This document shows positions 25,251-33,605 of a DNA stretch of 64,000 nt, in pieces. Within the stretch, counting starts at the first letter, position 1. Each line of letters begins with the position of its first letter. The stretch is from NCBI RefSeq assembly GCF_000712075.1, contig NZ_JONW01000008.1, positions 248,001 to 312,000 on the forward strand, read 5' to 3'. This DNA is from Caulobacter sp. UNC358MFTsu5.1. Lineage in GTDB: Bacteria > Pseudomonadota > Alphaproteobacteria > Caulobacterales > Caulobacteraceae. Made by a program: the position numbers and the translations under genes. The notes below the pieces were generated by a model that did not search any database, was not told the origin of the DNA, and saw only the letters and a program-made list of their open reading frames with translations.

Positions 25251-25383
25251 CCTCCCCCTGTGGGGGAGGCGATCGCGCAGCGATCGGTGGGGGGAGTACT
25301 AGGATCGAAGGTCCGGGTTGTGGTCGCTTGCCGACCACTCCCCCCTCCGTCGGCTGCGCCGACACCTCCCCCACAGGGGGAGG
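25251..25383. repeat. Intergenic inverted repeat, family D copy 4
   Basis: CCTCCCCCTGTGGGGGAGG at the left and CCTCCCCCACAGGGGGAGG at the right are complementary. Between them are the further pairs GCGATCGCGCAGCGATCG and GTGGTCGCTTGCCGACCAC, and CGTCGGCTGCGCCGAC. The block fills the gap between the convergent esterase and globin-like genes. Confidence 0.8.
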
Positions 25384-25384
25384 A

Positions 25385-25780
25385 TCAGGCCGCCACCTCG
25401 TCCTCTTCGTCCTCCTCTTCCTCGTCGTCCTCGGGCCATACGCCCAGGGCGGCGTCGCGCAGGGCTTCGGCGCGGTCGGCGATCTGGGCGGTCACCTCGT
25501 CGTCGACGCCGCGCGCCTCCAGGACCAGCACCAGATGGCCGACCATGTGGTCGAGGTCGTCGTCCTCCAGCCCTTCTTCCGACAGCCAGGCCAGGGCCGG
25601 CGTCAGGCGGGTCTCGTCGTTGTTGTCCAGGTCCAGCGCCGCGGCCATGAAGGCCCGCACGCCCGGCGAGATCACCGGGCCGACCAGATGGGCCAGCAGG
25701 TCGTCTTCCTGGGCGCGCTGGAAGAAGTCGTCGAGGGCGGCGTTGGCGATCGCCTCGCCGCCGATGCGTTCATAGGTCAT
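25385..25780 (-). CDS. Truncated-globin-like protein lacking the haem ligands, acidic tail
   Basis: 131 residues. It aligns along its length with group 1 truncated haemoglobins: YERIGGEAIANAALDDFFQRAQEDD matches the A-B helices, and LDHMVGHLVLVLEARGVDDEV matches the G helix region of mycobacterial trHbN (FSLVAGHLADALTAAGV). At the expected proximal His (the HHF motif) it has Asp75 in DDDL, and the distal B10 Tyr is Phe20, so ordinary haem binding looks lost. The C-terminus is a run of Asp/Glu (about 115-128). Small, cytosolic and highly acidic; perhaps a sensor or binding protein. Fold assignment from memory of the family. Confidence 0.6.
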   Translation of the reverse strand: MTYERIGGEAIANAALDDFFQRAQEDDLLAHLVGPVISPGVRAFMAAALDLDNNDETRLTPALAWLSEEGLEDDDLDHMVGHLVLVLEARGVDDEVTAQIADRAEALRDAALGVWPEDDEEEEDEEDEVAA

Positions 25781-25827
25781 GGGATCCTCGCGTAAGGGTC
25801 GCAGGTGAACCGGAACGCGAGGACGCT

Positions 25828-25854
25828 ATCACGCTCCCCGGCGGGGAGCGTGAT
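25828..25854. terminator. Hairpin downstream of carA
   Basis: ATCACGCTCCCC pairs perfectly with GGGGAGCGTGAT around a 3-nt loop (12 bp). It lies between the carA stop at 25909 and the globin-like gene start at 25780, both on the minus strand. No T-run follows, so termination is likely but not certain. Confidence 0.6.
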
Positions 25855-25908
25855 GCGGGCATGACAGTCTGGAAGTCGTTTTGTGTAAGCTGAGCCTTAC
25901 GGGCGAGC

Positions 25909-27093
25909 CTACTTCGCCGCGTCCATCAGGCCGGCGAAGCGCTCGAACAGATAGAGGCTGTCGGTCGGGCCGGGCGAGGCTTCCGGGTGGTGCTGGACGC
26001 TGAACACCGGCTTGTCGGTCAGGGCGATGCCGGCGTTGGTGCCGTCGAACAGCGAGACGTGGGTCTCTGTGACCGCCTTCGGCAGCGAGGCGCTGTCGAC
26101 GGTGAAGCCGTGGTTCATCGAGACGATCTCGACCTTGCCGGTCGTCAGGTCCTTCACGGGGTGGTTGGCCCCATGGTGTCCCTGCTCCATCTTCACGGTC
26201 TTGGCGCCCACCGCCAGGGCCAGCATCTGGTGTCCCAGGCAGATGCCGAACACCGGCTTGCCGCTGGCCACCAGCTTCTTGATCTCGGGCACGGCGTATT
26301 CGCCGGTCGCGGCCGGGTCGCCCGGGCCGTTCGACAGCAGCACGCCGTCGGGATTGCGGGCCAGGATGTCCTCGGCCGAGGTGTTGGCCGGCACCACCGT
26401 GGCGCGCGCGCCCACATGGGCCAGGGCGCGCAGGATGTTGCGCTTGACGCCGTAGTCCAGGACCACGACCTCGTACTTGGGCTTGTCCAGCTTGGCGTAG
26501 CCTTCCGGCCACGACCACAGGCCCTCGTCCCAGGTGAAGGTCTGGGTGGTCGAGGCGTCCTTGGCCAGGTCCAGGCCTTCCAGGCCGGCCCAGGCCTTGG
26601 CCTTGGCGACCAGGGCGGGGATGTCGAACTGGCCGTCGGGCGCGTGGGCGATCACGCCGTGCGGCATGCCGGTCTCGCGGATCTTGCGGGTCAGGGCGCG
26701 GGTGTCGACGCCGGCCAGGCCGATCATGTTGCGGCGCTTCATCCAGCCGTCGAAGTCGCTGTCGGCGCGCCAGTTGGCCTGGTCGGTCGGGGCGTCGCGG
26801 AAGATCGCGCCGCGGGCGGCCGTCTCGGCCCCGCCGGCCATCTGCTCGATGTCCTCGACGTTCGTGCCCACATTGCCCACGTGCGGGAAGGTGAAGGCGA
26901 CGATCTGGGCCATGTAGGAGGGGTCCGTCAGGATCTCCTGGTAGCCGGTCATGGCGGTGTTGAAACACACCTCGCCGACCGCATCGCCGGTCGCGCCGCA
27001 ACCCACGCCTTGGAGGATGGTGCCGTCGGCCAGGGCCAGGATACCGGTGACGCCCTTAAGCAAAACAGGAGGGGGGAGAAGGTCTTGGGACAT
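25909..27093 (-). CDS. carA: Carbamoyl phosphate synthase small (glutaminase) subunit
   Basis: 394 residues. It supplies ammonia from glutamine to CarB for carbamoyl phosphate, feeding arginine and pyrimidine synthesis. The N-terminal CarA domain has [40 protein letters not shown]. The C-terminal class I glutamine amidotransferase has the nucleophile Cys285 in [17 protein letters not shown] and [10 protein letters not shown] with the catalytic His. carB is not within the window on this side; the neighbour downstream is unrelated. The leader contains a promoter and a terminator-like hairpin (see 27144-27176), suggesting attenuation. Confidence 0.97.
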   Translation of the reverse strand: MSQDLLPPPVLLKGVTGILALADGTILQGVGCGATGDAVGEVCFNTAMTGYQEILTDPSYMAQIVAFTFPHVGNVGTNVEDIEQMAGGAETAARGAIFRDAPTDQANWRADSDFDGWMKRRNMIGLAGVDTRALTRKIRETGMPHGVIAHAPDGQFDIPALVAKAKAWAGLEGLDLAKDASTTQTFTWDEGLWSWPEGYAKLDKPKYEVVVLDYGVKRNILRALAHVGARATVVPANTSAEDILARNPDGVLLSNGPGDPAATGEYAVPEIKKLVASGKPVFGICLGHQMLALAVGAKTVKMEQGHHGANHPVKDLTTGKVEIVSMNHGFTVDSASLPKAVTETHVSLFDGTNAGIALTDKPVFSVQHHPEASPGPTDSLYLFERFAGLMDAAK

Positions 27094-27143
27094 CTCGGAA
27101 AGCGCCTCCTAAACGCGGGGCCAGAATGGCCGGTCATTCTCGC

Positions 27144-27176
27144 AAAAAGGCGGGCCGGGAGTAACCCCAACCCGCC
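27144..27176 (-). terminator. Terminator-like hairpin in the carA leader (possible attenuator)
   Basis: Read on the minus strand: GGCGGG, a loop containing GGGGTTACTCCC that can add inner pairs, then CCCGCC followed by TTTTT. It lies between the predicted promoter (27192-27220) and the carA start at 27093. CCGCCG/CGGCGG at 27172-27189 would compete for one arm. Premature termination of carA transcription is a plausible regulatory device. Confidence 0.55.
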
Positions 27177-27191
27177 GCGCAAACGGCGGCG

Positions 27192-27220
27192 TGTCTAGGG
27201 GGGTATGACGGGGGGGTCAA
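27192..27220 (-). promoter_or_regulatory. Predicted carA promoter
   Basis: On the minus strand TTGACC, a 17-bp spacer, then TAGACA: good -35 and -10 elements at ideal spacing, 99 bp upstream of the carA start. Beyond it lies an inverted repeat with 10-bp arms, GATCACGGGA (27228-27237) and TCCCGTGATC (27258-27267), a candidate operator. Confidence 0.5.
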
Positions 27221-27360
27221 CCCCCTGGATCACGGGAGTCGGAGCTTGGCCCCACATTCCCGTGATCGGTGAAAGAGTCCCCTCGCGCGGGAGCGCCCCG
27301 AGCCCTTATGCTGGAAGGGCTAAGCGCCACAATAAGCACAAGAACACGGGAGGACGGCCC

Positions 27361-27651
27361 ATGCTCGAGTTGCGTCCCAATTGCGAGTGCTGCGATCGCG
27401 ACCTGCCGCCCGACAGCCCGGACGCGCGGATCTGCACCTTCGAGAGCACCTTCTGCATCGCGTGCGTGGAAACGCGATTCTCGGGCGTCTGCCCCGACTG
27501 CGGCGGCGACTTCTCGGCCCGGCCCATCCGTCCCGCCGGGGCCCTGCACCGGTTCCCCGCCTCGCTGCGCCGCGTCTACAAGGGCCACCGGGTCTACGCC
27601 GCGCGACCGGCGGCGCCGGACACCCGGCAGTCGCCGCCGTCCTGGGTCTAG
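27361..27651 (+). CDS. DUF1272 zinc-ribbon protein
   Basis: 96 residues from the ATG at 27361, with GGGAGGA upstream. The first ~65 residues are a DUF1272 domain: MLELRPNCECCDRDLPPDSPDARICTFE, then FCIACVETRFSGVCPDCGGDF. The four Cys pairs (CECC, CIAC, CPDC) look like a double zinc ribbon. The C-terminal Arg/Pro-rich tail is not conserved. Molecular role unknown. Downstream lies full-length repeat A2. Confidence 0.8.
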   Translation: MLELRPNCECCDRDLPPDSPDARICTFESTFCIACVETRFSGVCPDCGGDFSARPIRPAGALHRFPASLRRVYKGHRVYAARPAAPDTRQSPPSWV

Positions 27652-27692
27652 CCCTCGCTTCGCCCTTTCGGGAGGGGTGCGTTTCCAAAAAG

Positions 27693-27804
27693 GTTGTCAT
27701 CCCGGAAGCCTCGCAGAGGCTGTCCGGGCCCAGGGGACCGGGCGAAAGCCGTGCAGCCGCCCCTGGGTCCCAGACAAACGCTGCGCGCTTTCCGGGATGA
27801 CAAC
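27693..27804. repeat. 112-bp intergenic inverted repeat, family A copy 2
   Basis: GTTGTCATCCCGGAAGCC at the left pairs with TTTCCGGGATGACAAC at the right. Internal arms: CCTCGCAGAGG, and GGGCCCAGGGG with CCCCTGGGTCCC. It has the same length as the copy at 3743-3854 and roughly 85-90% identity by eye. Confidence 0.88.
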
Positions 27805-27941
27805 GCTTTGAGACCTTCGCCTAAGCCCTGGCCGTCGCTTCGGCGCCACAGCTGGAACAACTTGTCGCAGGAACGCATCCGTCGGCGACGGCGGCGCGTT
27901 AATCTCTTGGAGCCTACAGTCAAGCTCCAAGGAGCAGACCC

Positions 27942-28076
27942 ATGAGCACCCTCGTCGCCCGCATCGCCCCAGTTCCCGCCGCCGGCTGGTTCGGCCTGGT
28001 CGAGACGGGCCTGCGCGTGATGCTCGTGGCGGCCGTGCCGGTCAGCGCGGCGATCTTCGTGACGCAGTGGTTCTAG
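27942..28076 (+). CDS. Small membrane protein (44 aa)
   Basis: A short frame, MSTLVARIAPVPAAGWFGLV..., with one strong hydrophobic segment (about residues 25-41, MLVAAVPVSAAIFVTQW). The ribosome site is excellent (AAGGAGC, seven bases before ATG). A 7-bp stem, TTGGAGC/GCTCCAA (27907-27930), ends exactly where the ribosome site begins and its CTCC could also pair with GGAG. Probably a real single-pass inner-membrane peptide; function unknown. Confidence 0.55.
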   Translation: MSTLVARIAPVPAAGWFGLVETGLRVMLVAAVPVSAAIFVTQWF

Positions 28077-28183
28077 CCTCGGTTCCAGGACGAAAAACCT
28101 AGCTTGACCCTAGGAACGTCGGGCAGCCGACATCGTTTGCTGATGCATGGGCGGGGGCGCCCTAACTGTGTCTGTAAGCCTGC

Positions 28184-28366
28184 ATGTCGGATTCCTATGA
28201 CGATCCCGCCCAAGAACCGGCCTCGGCCGTGTCGGCGAACCTGACGGAGCAGATGCTCCACCTGACCAACCGGTTCGAGCAAGAACGCCTCAAGCTGGAA
28301 GAGCGCACGTTCCGCGGCGACGGCGAGTTGGCCCAGGACGGCGAGGGCGAAGGCGAGGAAGGCTGA
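28184..28366 (+). CDS. Small acidic helical protein (60 aa)
   Basis: MSDSYDDPAQEP..., with a probable amphipathic helix (LTEQMLHLTNRFEQERLKLEERTF) and a Gly/Glu-rich tail. No strong Shine-Dalgarno is seen before the ATG. Codon use (GC-rich third positions) suits a real gene, and the strand agrees with its neighbours. Not recognised. Confidence 0.45.
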   Translation: MSDSYDDPAQEPASAVSANLTEQMLHLTNRFEQERLKLEERTFRGDGELAQDGEGEGEEG

Positions 28367-28451
28367 CGCGCGCGCCGCGACGGCCGCACGCGACGTCTTG
28401 GTCTGGACGCCCGATGCGGCGTATCACCCGGCTTCGACCCGGAGAGCCCCA

Positions 28452-29147
28452 ATGCCCGTCACCACCGTCGGCGTCGACGCCGACGACACCCTTTGGCACA
28501 ACGAGACGATCTTCCGCCTGACCCACAAGCGGTTCGTCGAACTGCTGGCCCCCTACGGCGACGAGGCCCAGATCGACGCCAAGCTGGCCGAGACCGAGAA
28601 GCGCAACCTGCGGCTCTACGGCTACGGGGCGAAGGGCTTCACCCTGTCGATGATCGAGACGGCGATGGACCTGACCGACAGCCAGGTCAGCATCGGCGTG
28701 ATCCGCCAGATCCTGGCCGCCGGCCGCGAGATGCTGACCGAGCCGGTCGAGCCCCTGCCCGGCGTCGAGAAGGCCCTGGCGACGCTGTCCGAGCGCTACC
28801 GCCTGGTGCTGATCACCAAGGGCGACCTGCTGCACCAGGAGCAGAAGCTGGCCGCCTCGGGCCTGGGCGACCTGTTCGCCGCGGTCGAGATCGTCTCGGA
28901 GAAGGACGCCGACACCTACCGCCGGGTCTTCGCCCGCCACGGCTCGGGGCCGGAGCAGGCGGTGATGGCCGGCAATTCGGTGAAGTCCGACATCATCCCG
29001 GCACTGGACGCCGGCGCCTGGGCGGCCCTGATCCCGTATCCGCTGGTCTGGGCGCACGAGGCGGCGACGGCGCCGAAGGATCATGGGCGGTATGTTGAGC
29101 TGGGGTCGATTTCAGAGCTGCCGGCGTGGGTGGATAGCCTCGCTTGA
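28452..29147 (+). CDS. HAD-family hydrolase (phosphatase)
   Basis: 231 residues from the ATG at 28452 (GGAGAG upstream). HAD motif I is GVDADDTLW with the nucleophile Asp; motif II LVLITKGD, motif III the Lys in EIVSEKDADTY, and motif IV MAGNSVKSDIIPALDAG. The helical cap between motifs I and II is about 90 residues, as in HAD phosphatases. Cytosolic phosphate-ester hydrolase with unknown substrate. Repeat D (29151-29195) follows. Confidence 0.88.
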   Translation: MPVTTVGVDADDTLWHNETIFRLTHKRFVELLAPYGDEAQIDAKLAETEKRNLRLYGYGAKGFTLSMIETAMDLTDSQVSIGVIRQILAAGREMLTEPVEPLPGVEKALATLSERYRLVLITKGDLLHQEQKLAASGLGDLFAAVEIVSEKDADTYRRVFARHGSGPEQAVMAGNSVKSDIIPALDAGAWAALIPYPLVWAHEAATAPKDHGRYVELGSISELPAWVDSLA

Positions 29148-29150
29148 ACC

Positions 29151-29195
29151 CTCTCTCTTAGAGAGAGGGAGGGGCCCATGGCGAAGCCATGGGAG
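29151..29195. repeat. Family D-like repeat, left copy
   Basis: CTCTCTCTTAGAGAGAGGGAGGGGCCCATGGCGAAGCCATGGG (longer than shown in one run; positions 29151-29192) combines two hairpins, CTCTCT/AGAGAG and CCCATGGC/GCCATGGG. Its reverse complement matches the unit at 29603-29657, so the two flank the 66-residue gene as inverted copies. Confidence 0.7.
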
Positions 29196-29332
29196 GGTGA
29201 GTGGTTACACCGCCGGCCGGCATGTCGGCAGGGCGCGGGGACCGCCGCCAGGCGCGTGCCTAACTCTGCTGTCGATCCATGGTGGACCTTCGGAATGTTC
29301 GTTAGAGCTGGGCTGAACGGAGGGAATACGGA

Positions 29333-29533
29333 ATGAAGCGTTATACGCGCCGCCAAACGCTGATCCTGGCAATAGGGTTGCCATTCGGTTTGACGATCCT
29401 CGCGGTCAACATCGGCAGCGCGCTGGGAGCGTCGGAACCAACGAAGGACAACATCATCCTCGTGGGGATTGCGGCGTTCCTGATCGGACTTGGATGGGCG
29501 ACCTGGACCTTGCTTCGGAAGCCAGGAAGCTAG
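29333..29533 (+). CDS. Small two-helix membrane protein (66 aa)
   Basis: MKRYTRRQTLILAIGLPFG...: two hydrophobic helices (about 8-26 and 40-59) joined by a polar loop, a positive N-terminus and the C-terminal end LLRKPGS, so both ends are probably cytoplasmic. GGAGGGA precedes the ATG. It sits alone between inverted repeat copies. No family recognised. Confidence 0.6.
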   Translation: MKRYTRRQTLILAIGLPFGLTILAVNIGSALGASEPTKDNIILVGIAAFLIGLGWATWTLLRKPGS

Positions 29534-29602
29534 ATTCAGCTTCCCTCTTCGCGGACGTTCCCAATGTCCGCACGATGGCGCCAACCCGGCCAGCGGTGAA
29601 AC

Positions 29603-29657
29603 CTCTCACCCTCCCACCGCTGCGCGGCGGGCCCCTCCCTCTCTCAATGAGAGAGGG
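29603..29657. repeat. Family D-like repeat, right (inverted) copy
   Basis: CTCTCACCCTCCCACCGCTG, GGGCCCCTCCCTCTCTC and AATGAGAGAGGGG: the inverted counterpart of 29151-29195. It runs into the acyltransferase gene, whose last codons and stop (29644-29657) lie within the repeat. Confidence 0.65.
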
Positions 29658-30738
29658 GTTCCTTCTTGGCGCCCAGCCCCGAAATCCAGTCCCGCGCCGG
29701 GCGCTCGAACAGCACCAGCGACAGATAGGCCGCGGGGATCAGGGCCAGCACCCAGAACAGCACCCACAGCCGCAGGGCGTCGCCGGTCAGGCCCCAGCCC
29801 GCCACGCCCACCCAGTTGATCCCCATCTTCAGGGCGATCGGGTGCAGCAGGTAGAGGCTGAAGCTCAGCTGGGCCCAGGGGGCCAGCCGGCGGCTGACCC
29901 CGCCCTGCGTCCCGGCCGCGTCGGCGGCCACGCCGGCCAGGCCCAGGGCGTAGACGATCAGCAGCAGCAGGGTGCGCTCGATCCGGAAGGTCGAGGCCAC
30001 GAGGAACACCGCCAGCAGGCCCCACATCCAGAAACGCGCGAAGGGCAGCTTGCCCAGCGGCTCGCGCAGCTGGAAGGCCAGCATGCCCAGCAGGAAGCCC
30101 GGCACGGCGCGCAGCACGCCGAAGTTCCAGGTCCACTGGTGGAAGGGCATCTCGCCGTCGGGATTGAGCAGCAGCACCACGAAGCTGGCGACGGCCACGG
30201 CGGCCGTCACGATCCGCCCGCGCCCGGTGATCCAGAACAGCAGCGGCAGGGCCAGGTAGAGGCCCATCTCCGCGCTGATCGCCCAGCTGACGAAGTTCCA
30301 GGTCTGGGAATGGCAGGTATGCCAGGCGTGGACGAACAGCACGTTGGGGACGATGCAGGCGAGATCGTAGCGCTTGGGGTCGACGTCGCCGCCCCAGTGC
30401 ATCGCGCCGGCCGCCCAGACGCCGATGAACACCAGCATCGTGGCCCAATGCAGCGGCCCCAGCCGCGCCACCCGCTTCTTCAGGAAGGTCCCGTACTTGC
30501 TCCAGCTGGTCAGCCGGCCGGTATAGATCGCCGCCATGACATAGCCGGAGATCAGGAAGAACAGGTCCACGATCAGGGAAAAGCCCTTGATCATGTCGTC
30601 GGCCACCTGCCAGCGCCCATCCAGGTTGATGTAGCGGTTGAAGTGGAACACCACGATCATCAGCGCCCCGACGATCCGCAGGGCGTCGAGATGCAGCATG
30701 TCCTCGGAGTCGGGCTTGAGGGCGGGCAGTGACTTCAT
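29644..30738 (-). CDS. Acyltransferase family 3 membrane protein (OafA/YrhL type)
   Basis: 364 residues with about ten membrane helices. Acyltransferase-3 signatures: LDALRIVGALMIVVFHFNRY with the catalytic His, FFLISGYVMAAIYTGR, KKRVARLGPLHWATMLV, and LSFSLYLLHPIAL near the end. These enzymes O-acetylate or succinylate sugars of polysaccharide, lipid or glycan in the inner membrane. No sugar-biosynthesis cluster is adjacent. The extreme C-terminus (KKEPLSH) is encoded by the family-D repeat, so the original end may have been altered. Confidence 0.9.
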   Translation of the reverse strand: MKSLPALKPDSEDMLHLDALRIVGALMIVVFHFNRYINLDGRWQVADDMIKGFSLIVDLFFLISGYVMAAIYTGRLTSWSKYGTFLKKRVARLGPLHWATMLVFIGVWAAGAMHWGGDVDPKRYDLACIVPNVLFVHAWHTCHSQTWNFVSWAISAEMGLYLALPLLFWITGRGRIVTAAVAVASFVVLLLNPDGEMPFHQWTWNFGVLRAVPGFLLGMLAFQLREPLGKLPFARFWMWGLLAVFLVASTFRIERTLLLLIVYALGLAGVAADAAGTQGGVSRRLAPWAQLSFSLYLLHPIALKMGINWVGVAGWGLTGDALRLWVLFWVLALIPAAYLSLVLFERPARDWISGLGAKKEPLSH

Positions 30739-30825
30739 CGTCCAGGGATGCGGCGGGCGGCGGCGATGGTCAAGCTCTGGCCGTCGGGGTTGGCAGAGGT
30801 CTCTCGAACCGTCACCATTGGGCGA

Positions 30826-31197
30826 ATGGACGCCCTCCTCGCCGACATCCTTTCCTGGCTGGTCTTTCCAGGCGGTTGCATCGCCTTTGTCGCGCTGCTT
30901 GTCGGCCCGACGATCTGGCGGATGTCCAGACCTGCGCCGTCCGACGATCTGGCGGCCATCAACCGGTTCGCGGCGAACCGGGATCAGCGCCTCGTCGAGG
31001 TCAGGAAGCTATGGTTCGGTCCCTGGCGCATGCGAGAAGGCCTGCCCAGGGAGGCGGGGCGGCCTTATCGCGTTTGCGTCCTGGACTCCGACGGTTCCCG
31101 ATACGCCCATACCGTAACCGCCGATCGGCGCGACGGGCTTGGCAATATGGAACTGAAACAGCGCCTGGACGGCGTCTGGATGCCCGTCCTCCAGTAA
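30826..31197 (+). CDS. Single-pass membrane protein of unknown function
   Basis: 123 residues from the ATG at 30826; an earlier in-frame start at 30748 would add a poorly supported extension. One transmembrane segment (ILSWLVFPGGCIAFVALLVGPTIW) is followed by a cytoplasmic or periplasmic domain of about 85 residues (VRKLWFGPWRMREGL... YRVCVLDSDGSRYAHTVTADRRD) with a beta-rich look. No family recognised. Convergent with the M23 peptidase gene, ends three bases apart. Confidence 0.65.
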   Translation: MDALLADILSWLVFPGGCIAFVALLVGPTIWRMSRPAPSDDLAAINRFAANRDQRLVEVRKLWFGPWRMREGLPREAGRPYRVCVLDSDGSRYAHTVTADRRDGLGNMELKQRLDGVWMPVLQ

Positions 31198-31200
31198 GCC

Positions 31201-32583
31201 CTAGCGCAGCGCCGGGCCCTTGCCCTTGTCCAGGCTGGCCATGGCCAGCTTCGGGGCGGCCTTGTCCTCGACGGCGTCGCCGCCGGCGGCCAGCAGGTGG
31301 TCGATGCGGGCGCGCTGGGCCTTGAAGCGGGTCAGCTCGCCGCCGGCCAGGATCGTGCCCTGGGGCACCTTGGCGCCGATCGGATTGACGCGCTTGCCGT
31401 TCAGCCAGACCTCGTAGTGCAGGTGCGGGCCGGTCGCCAGGCCCGTGGCGCCGACATAGGCCACCACCTGGCCCTGGCGCACATGCACGCCGGGGCGGAT
31501 GCCGGGGGCGTAGCGCGAGATGTGGCCGTAGCCGGTGTCCCACTGGCCCGAATGCCGGATGCGCAGCCAGTTGCCGTAGCCGCTCCAGCGGCGGGCCTCC
31601 AGCACCACGCCGTCGCCGGCCGCCAGGATCGGGGTGCCGGTGCCGGCCCCGAAGTCCACGCCCTGGTGGGCGCGGGTGTAGCCCAGCACCGGGTGCTTGC
31701 GCTGGCCGAAGGTGGAGGTGATGCGGGCGCCGTCGACCGGCGTGCGCAGCAGGAAGCCTTTGATGTTCTTGCCCAGCTCGTCGAAGAACTGCGGCTTGCC
31801 GTCGGGACCGTCGCGGTCGAAGGCGTAGAACTTCTGGCCCTTCACCTCGGCGTATTCCAGGTCGCCGGCCTCGACCGTGCGGCCGCTCTCGGTGACCTTG
31901 CGGCCGAACACCAGGCAGAACTGGTCGCCCTCGTGGATGTCGCGCGAGAAGTCGATCTTGTGCGAGAACAGCTGGGCGGCCTGGCTGACGATGGCCGGCG
32001 TGCCGCCGACGTCGGAGACGCTCTCGTAGAACGAGCCCTCCATCTTGCCGCAGGCGACCTTGGTCTCGTCGGTGACCTTCTCCTCCAGCTCGCGCAGCTT
32101 CATGGCGCCGTCGAAGGTGCGCGAGACGGTCAGGGTCGAGGACGGGCCGGTGCGCATGCTCAGGCCGATCAGGCGGGCCGAGCCGGCGCGGCCGTTGCGG
32201 CGCTCGGCCACGGCGGCCTCGAAGGCCATGCCGGCCTTGATGTTGACGGTGTCGATCGCGCCCTGCAGGGCGGTGACCACCTGGTGGGCGTCGTTGGGGG
32301 CGATGCCGGTGCGCAGGACCGCGCCTTCCAGGGTCTCGCCGGGACGCACCTTGACCGGGATCGATTCCGGACGCTCGAAGCCCGGCTGGGCCTCGGCGCT
32401 GGCGAAGGCGGCGTGCTGCAGGGCGGCCAGGGCGTTGGCGTCGAGCGGCGCCTGGACCACCTGGACCGGCGCATCGGTCGCGGTCAGCTTCCAGCCCAGG
32501 CCCAGGGCGGCCAGACCGGCGATCGCGGTGAAGACTTTCGGGGCCAGACGCAGGGTCGGCCGCCTCGGATCGAATTCTTGCAT
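31201..32583 (-). CDS. M23 (LytM-type) zinc metallopeptidase
   Basis: 460 residues from the ATG at 32583. An N-terminal helix (VFTAIAGLAALGLGW) anchors or exports it. A LysM-like/OapA segment (SIPVKVRPGETLEGAVLRTGIAPNDAHQVVTAL) is followed by a long middle domain, then the M23 fold: STFGQRKHPVLGYTRAHQGVDFGAGTGTPILAAGDG with His and Asp zinc ligands, YGHIS, and GPHLHYEVW with the last ligand. Complete active site, so probably a real peptidoglycan endopeptidase, relevant to envelope growth or division. Downstream of and co-oriented with ctrA, which has its own terminator. Confidence 0.92.
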   Translation of the reverse strand: MQEFDPRRPTLRLAPKVFTAIAGLAALGLGWKLTATDAPVQVVQAPLDANALAALQHAAFASAEAQPGFERPESIPVKVRPGETLEGAVLRTGIAPNDAHQVVTALQGAIDTVNIKAGMAFEAAVAERRNGRAGSARLIGLSMRTGPSSTLTVSRTFDGAMKLRELEEKVTDETKVACGKMEGSFYESVSDVGGTPAIVSQAAQLFSHKIDFSRDIHEGDQFCLVFGRKVTESGRTVEAGDLEYAEVKGQKFYAFDRDGPDGKPQFFDELGKNIKGFLLRTPVDGARITSTFGQRKHPVLGYTRAHQGVDFGAGTGTPILAAGDGVVLEARRWSGYGNWLRIRHSGQWDTGYGHISRYAPGIRPGVHVRQGQVVAYVGATGLATGPHLHYEVWLNGKRVNPIGAKVPQGTILAGGELTRFKAQRARIDHLLAAGGDAVEDKAAPKLAMASLDKGKGPALR

Positions 32584-32765
32584 CAAGCCCCCGACTGGTA
32601 AGCCCCGACTGGTACTGATGCCGCGCACGTTCAAAATGACACGGCTGGGATGCCCCCCAGCAAACCTCGCGCCGGAAAATGGCGGATGACGCCAGGTTCG
32701 GGCAAGGACTATTCGGTGCTTCGGGCGATTTGTCACGGACAGGGTTAAAGCCCTGTCTTCACAAA

Positions 32766-32795
32766 GGAAAACGCCCGCCTCCGGAGAGACGGGCG
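32766..32795 (-). terminator. Intrinsic terminator of ctrA
   Basis: On the minus strand CGCCCGTCTCTCCGGAGGCG GGCG folds with a CGCCCG/CGGGCG stem plus inner pairs, followed by TTTTCC. It starts 31 bp past the ctrA stop, isolating ctrA from the M23 gene. Confidence 0.75.
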
Positions 32796-32825
32796 CTCAA
32801 CTTTTCGGGTTTCTTCCGCTGGCGA

Positions 32826-33521
<696 letters not shown>

Positions 33522-33605
33522 GCAGCCCTCCCCGCCCTTCGGCGGCAATATTCGACAGCTAGGCGGAATCCGCCGGTGAAACCCGTCCTGCACTCTGCCG
33601 GACAG

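Noticed and set aside
27854..27900. Possible EcfG-type stress promoter (GGAAC twice, then CGTT) before the 44-residue gene
   Set aside because: Neither GGAAC is at the required 16-17 bp from a CGTT; the spacings are about 21-38 bp.
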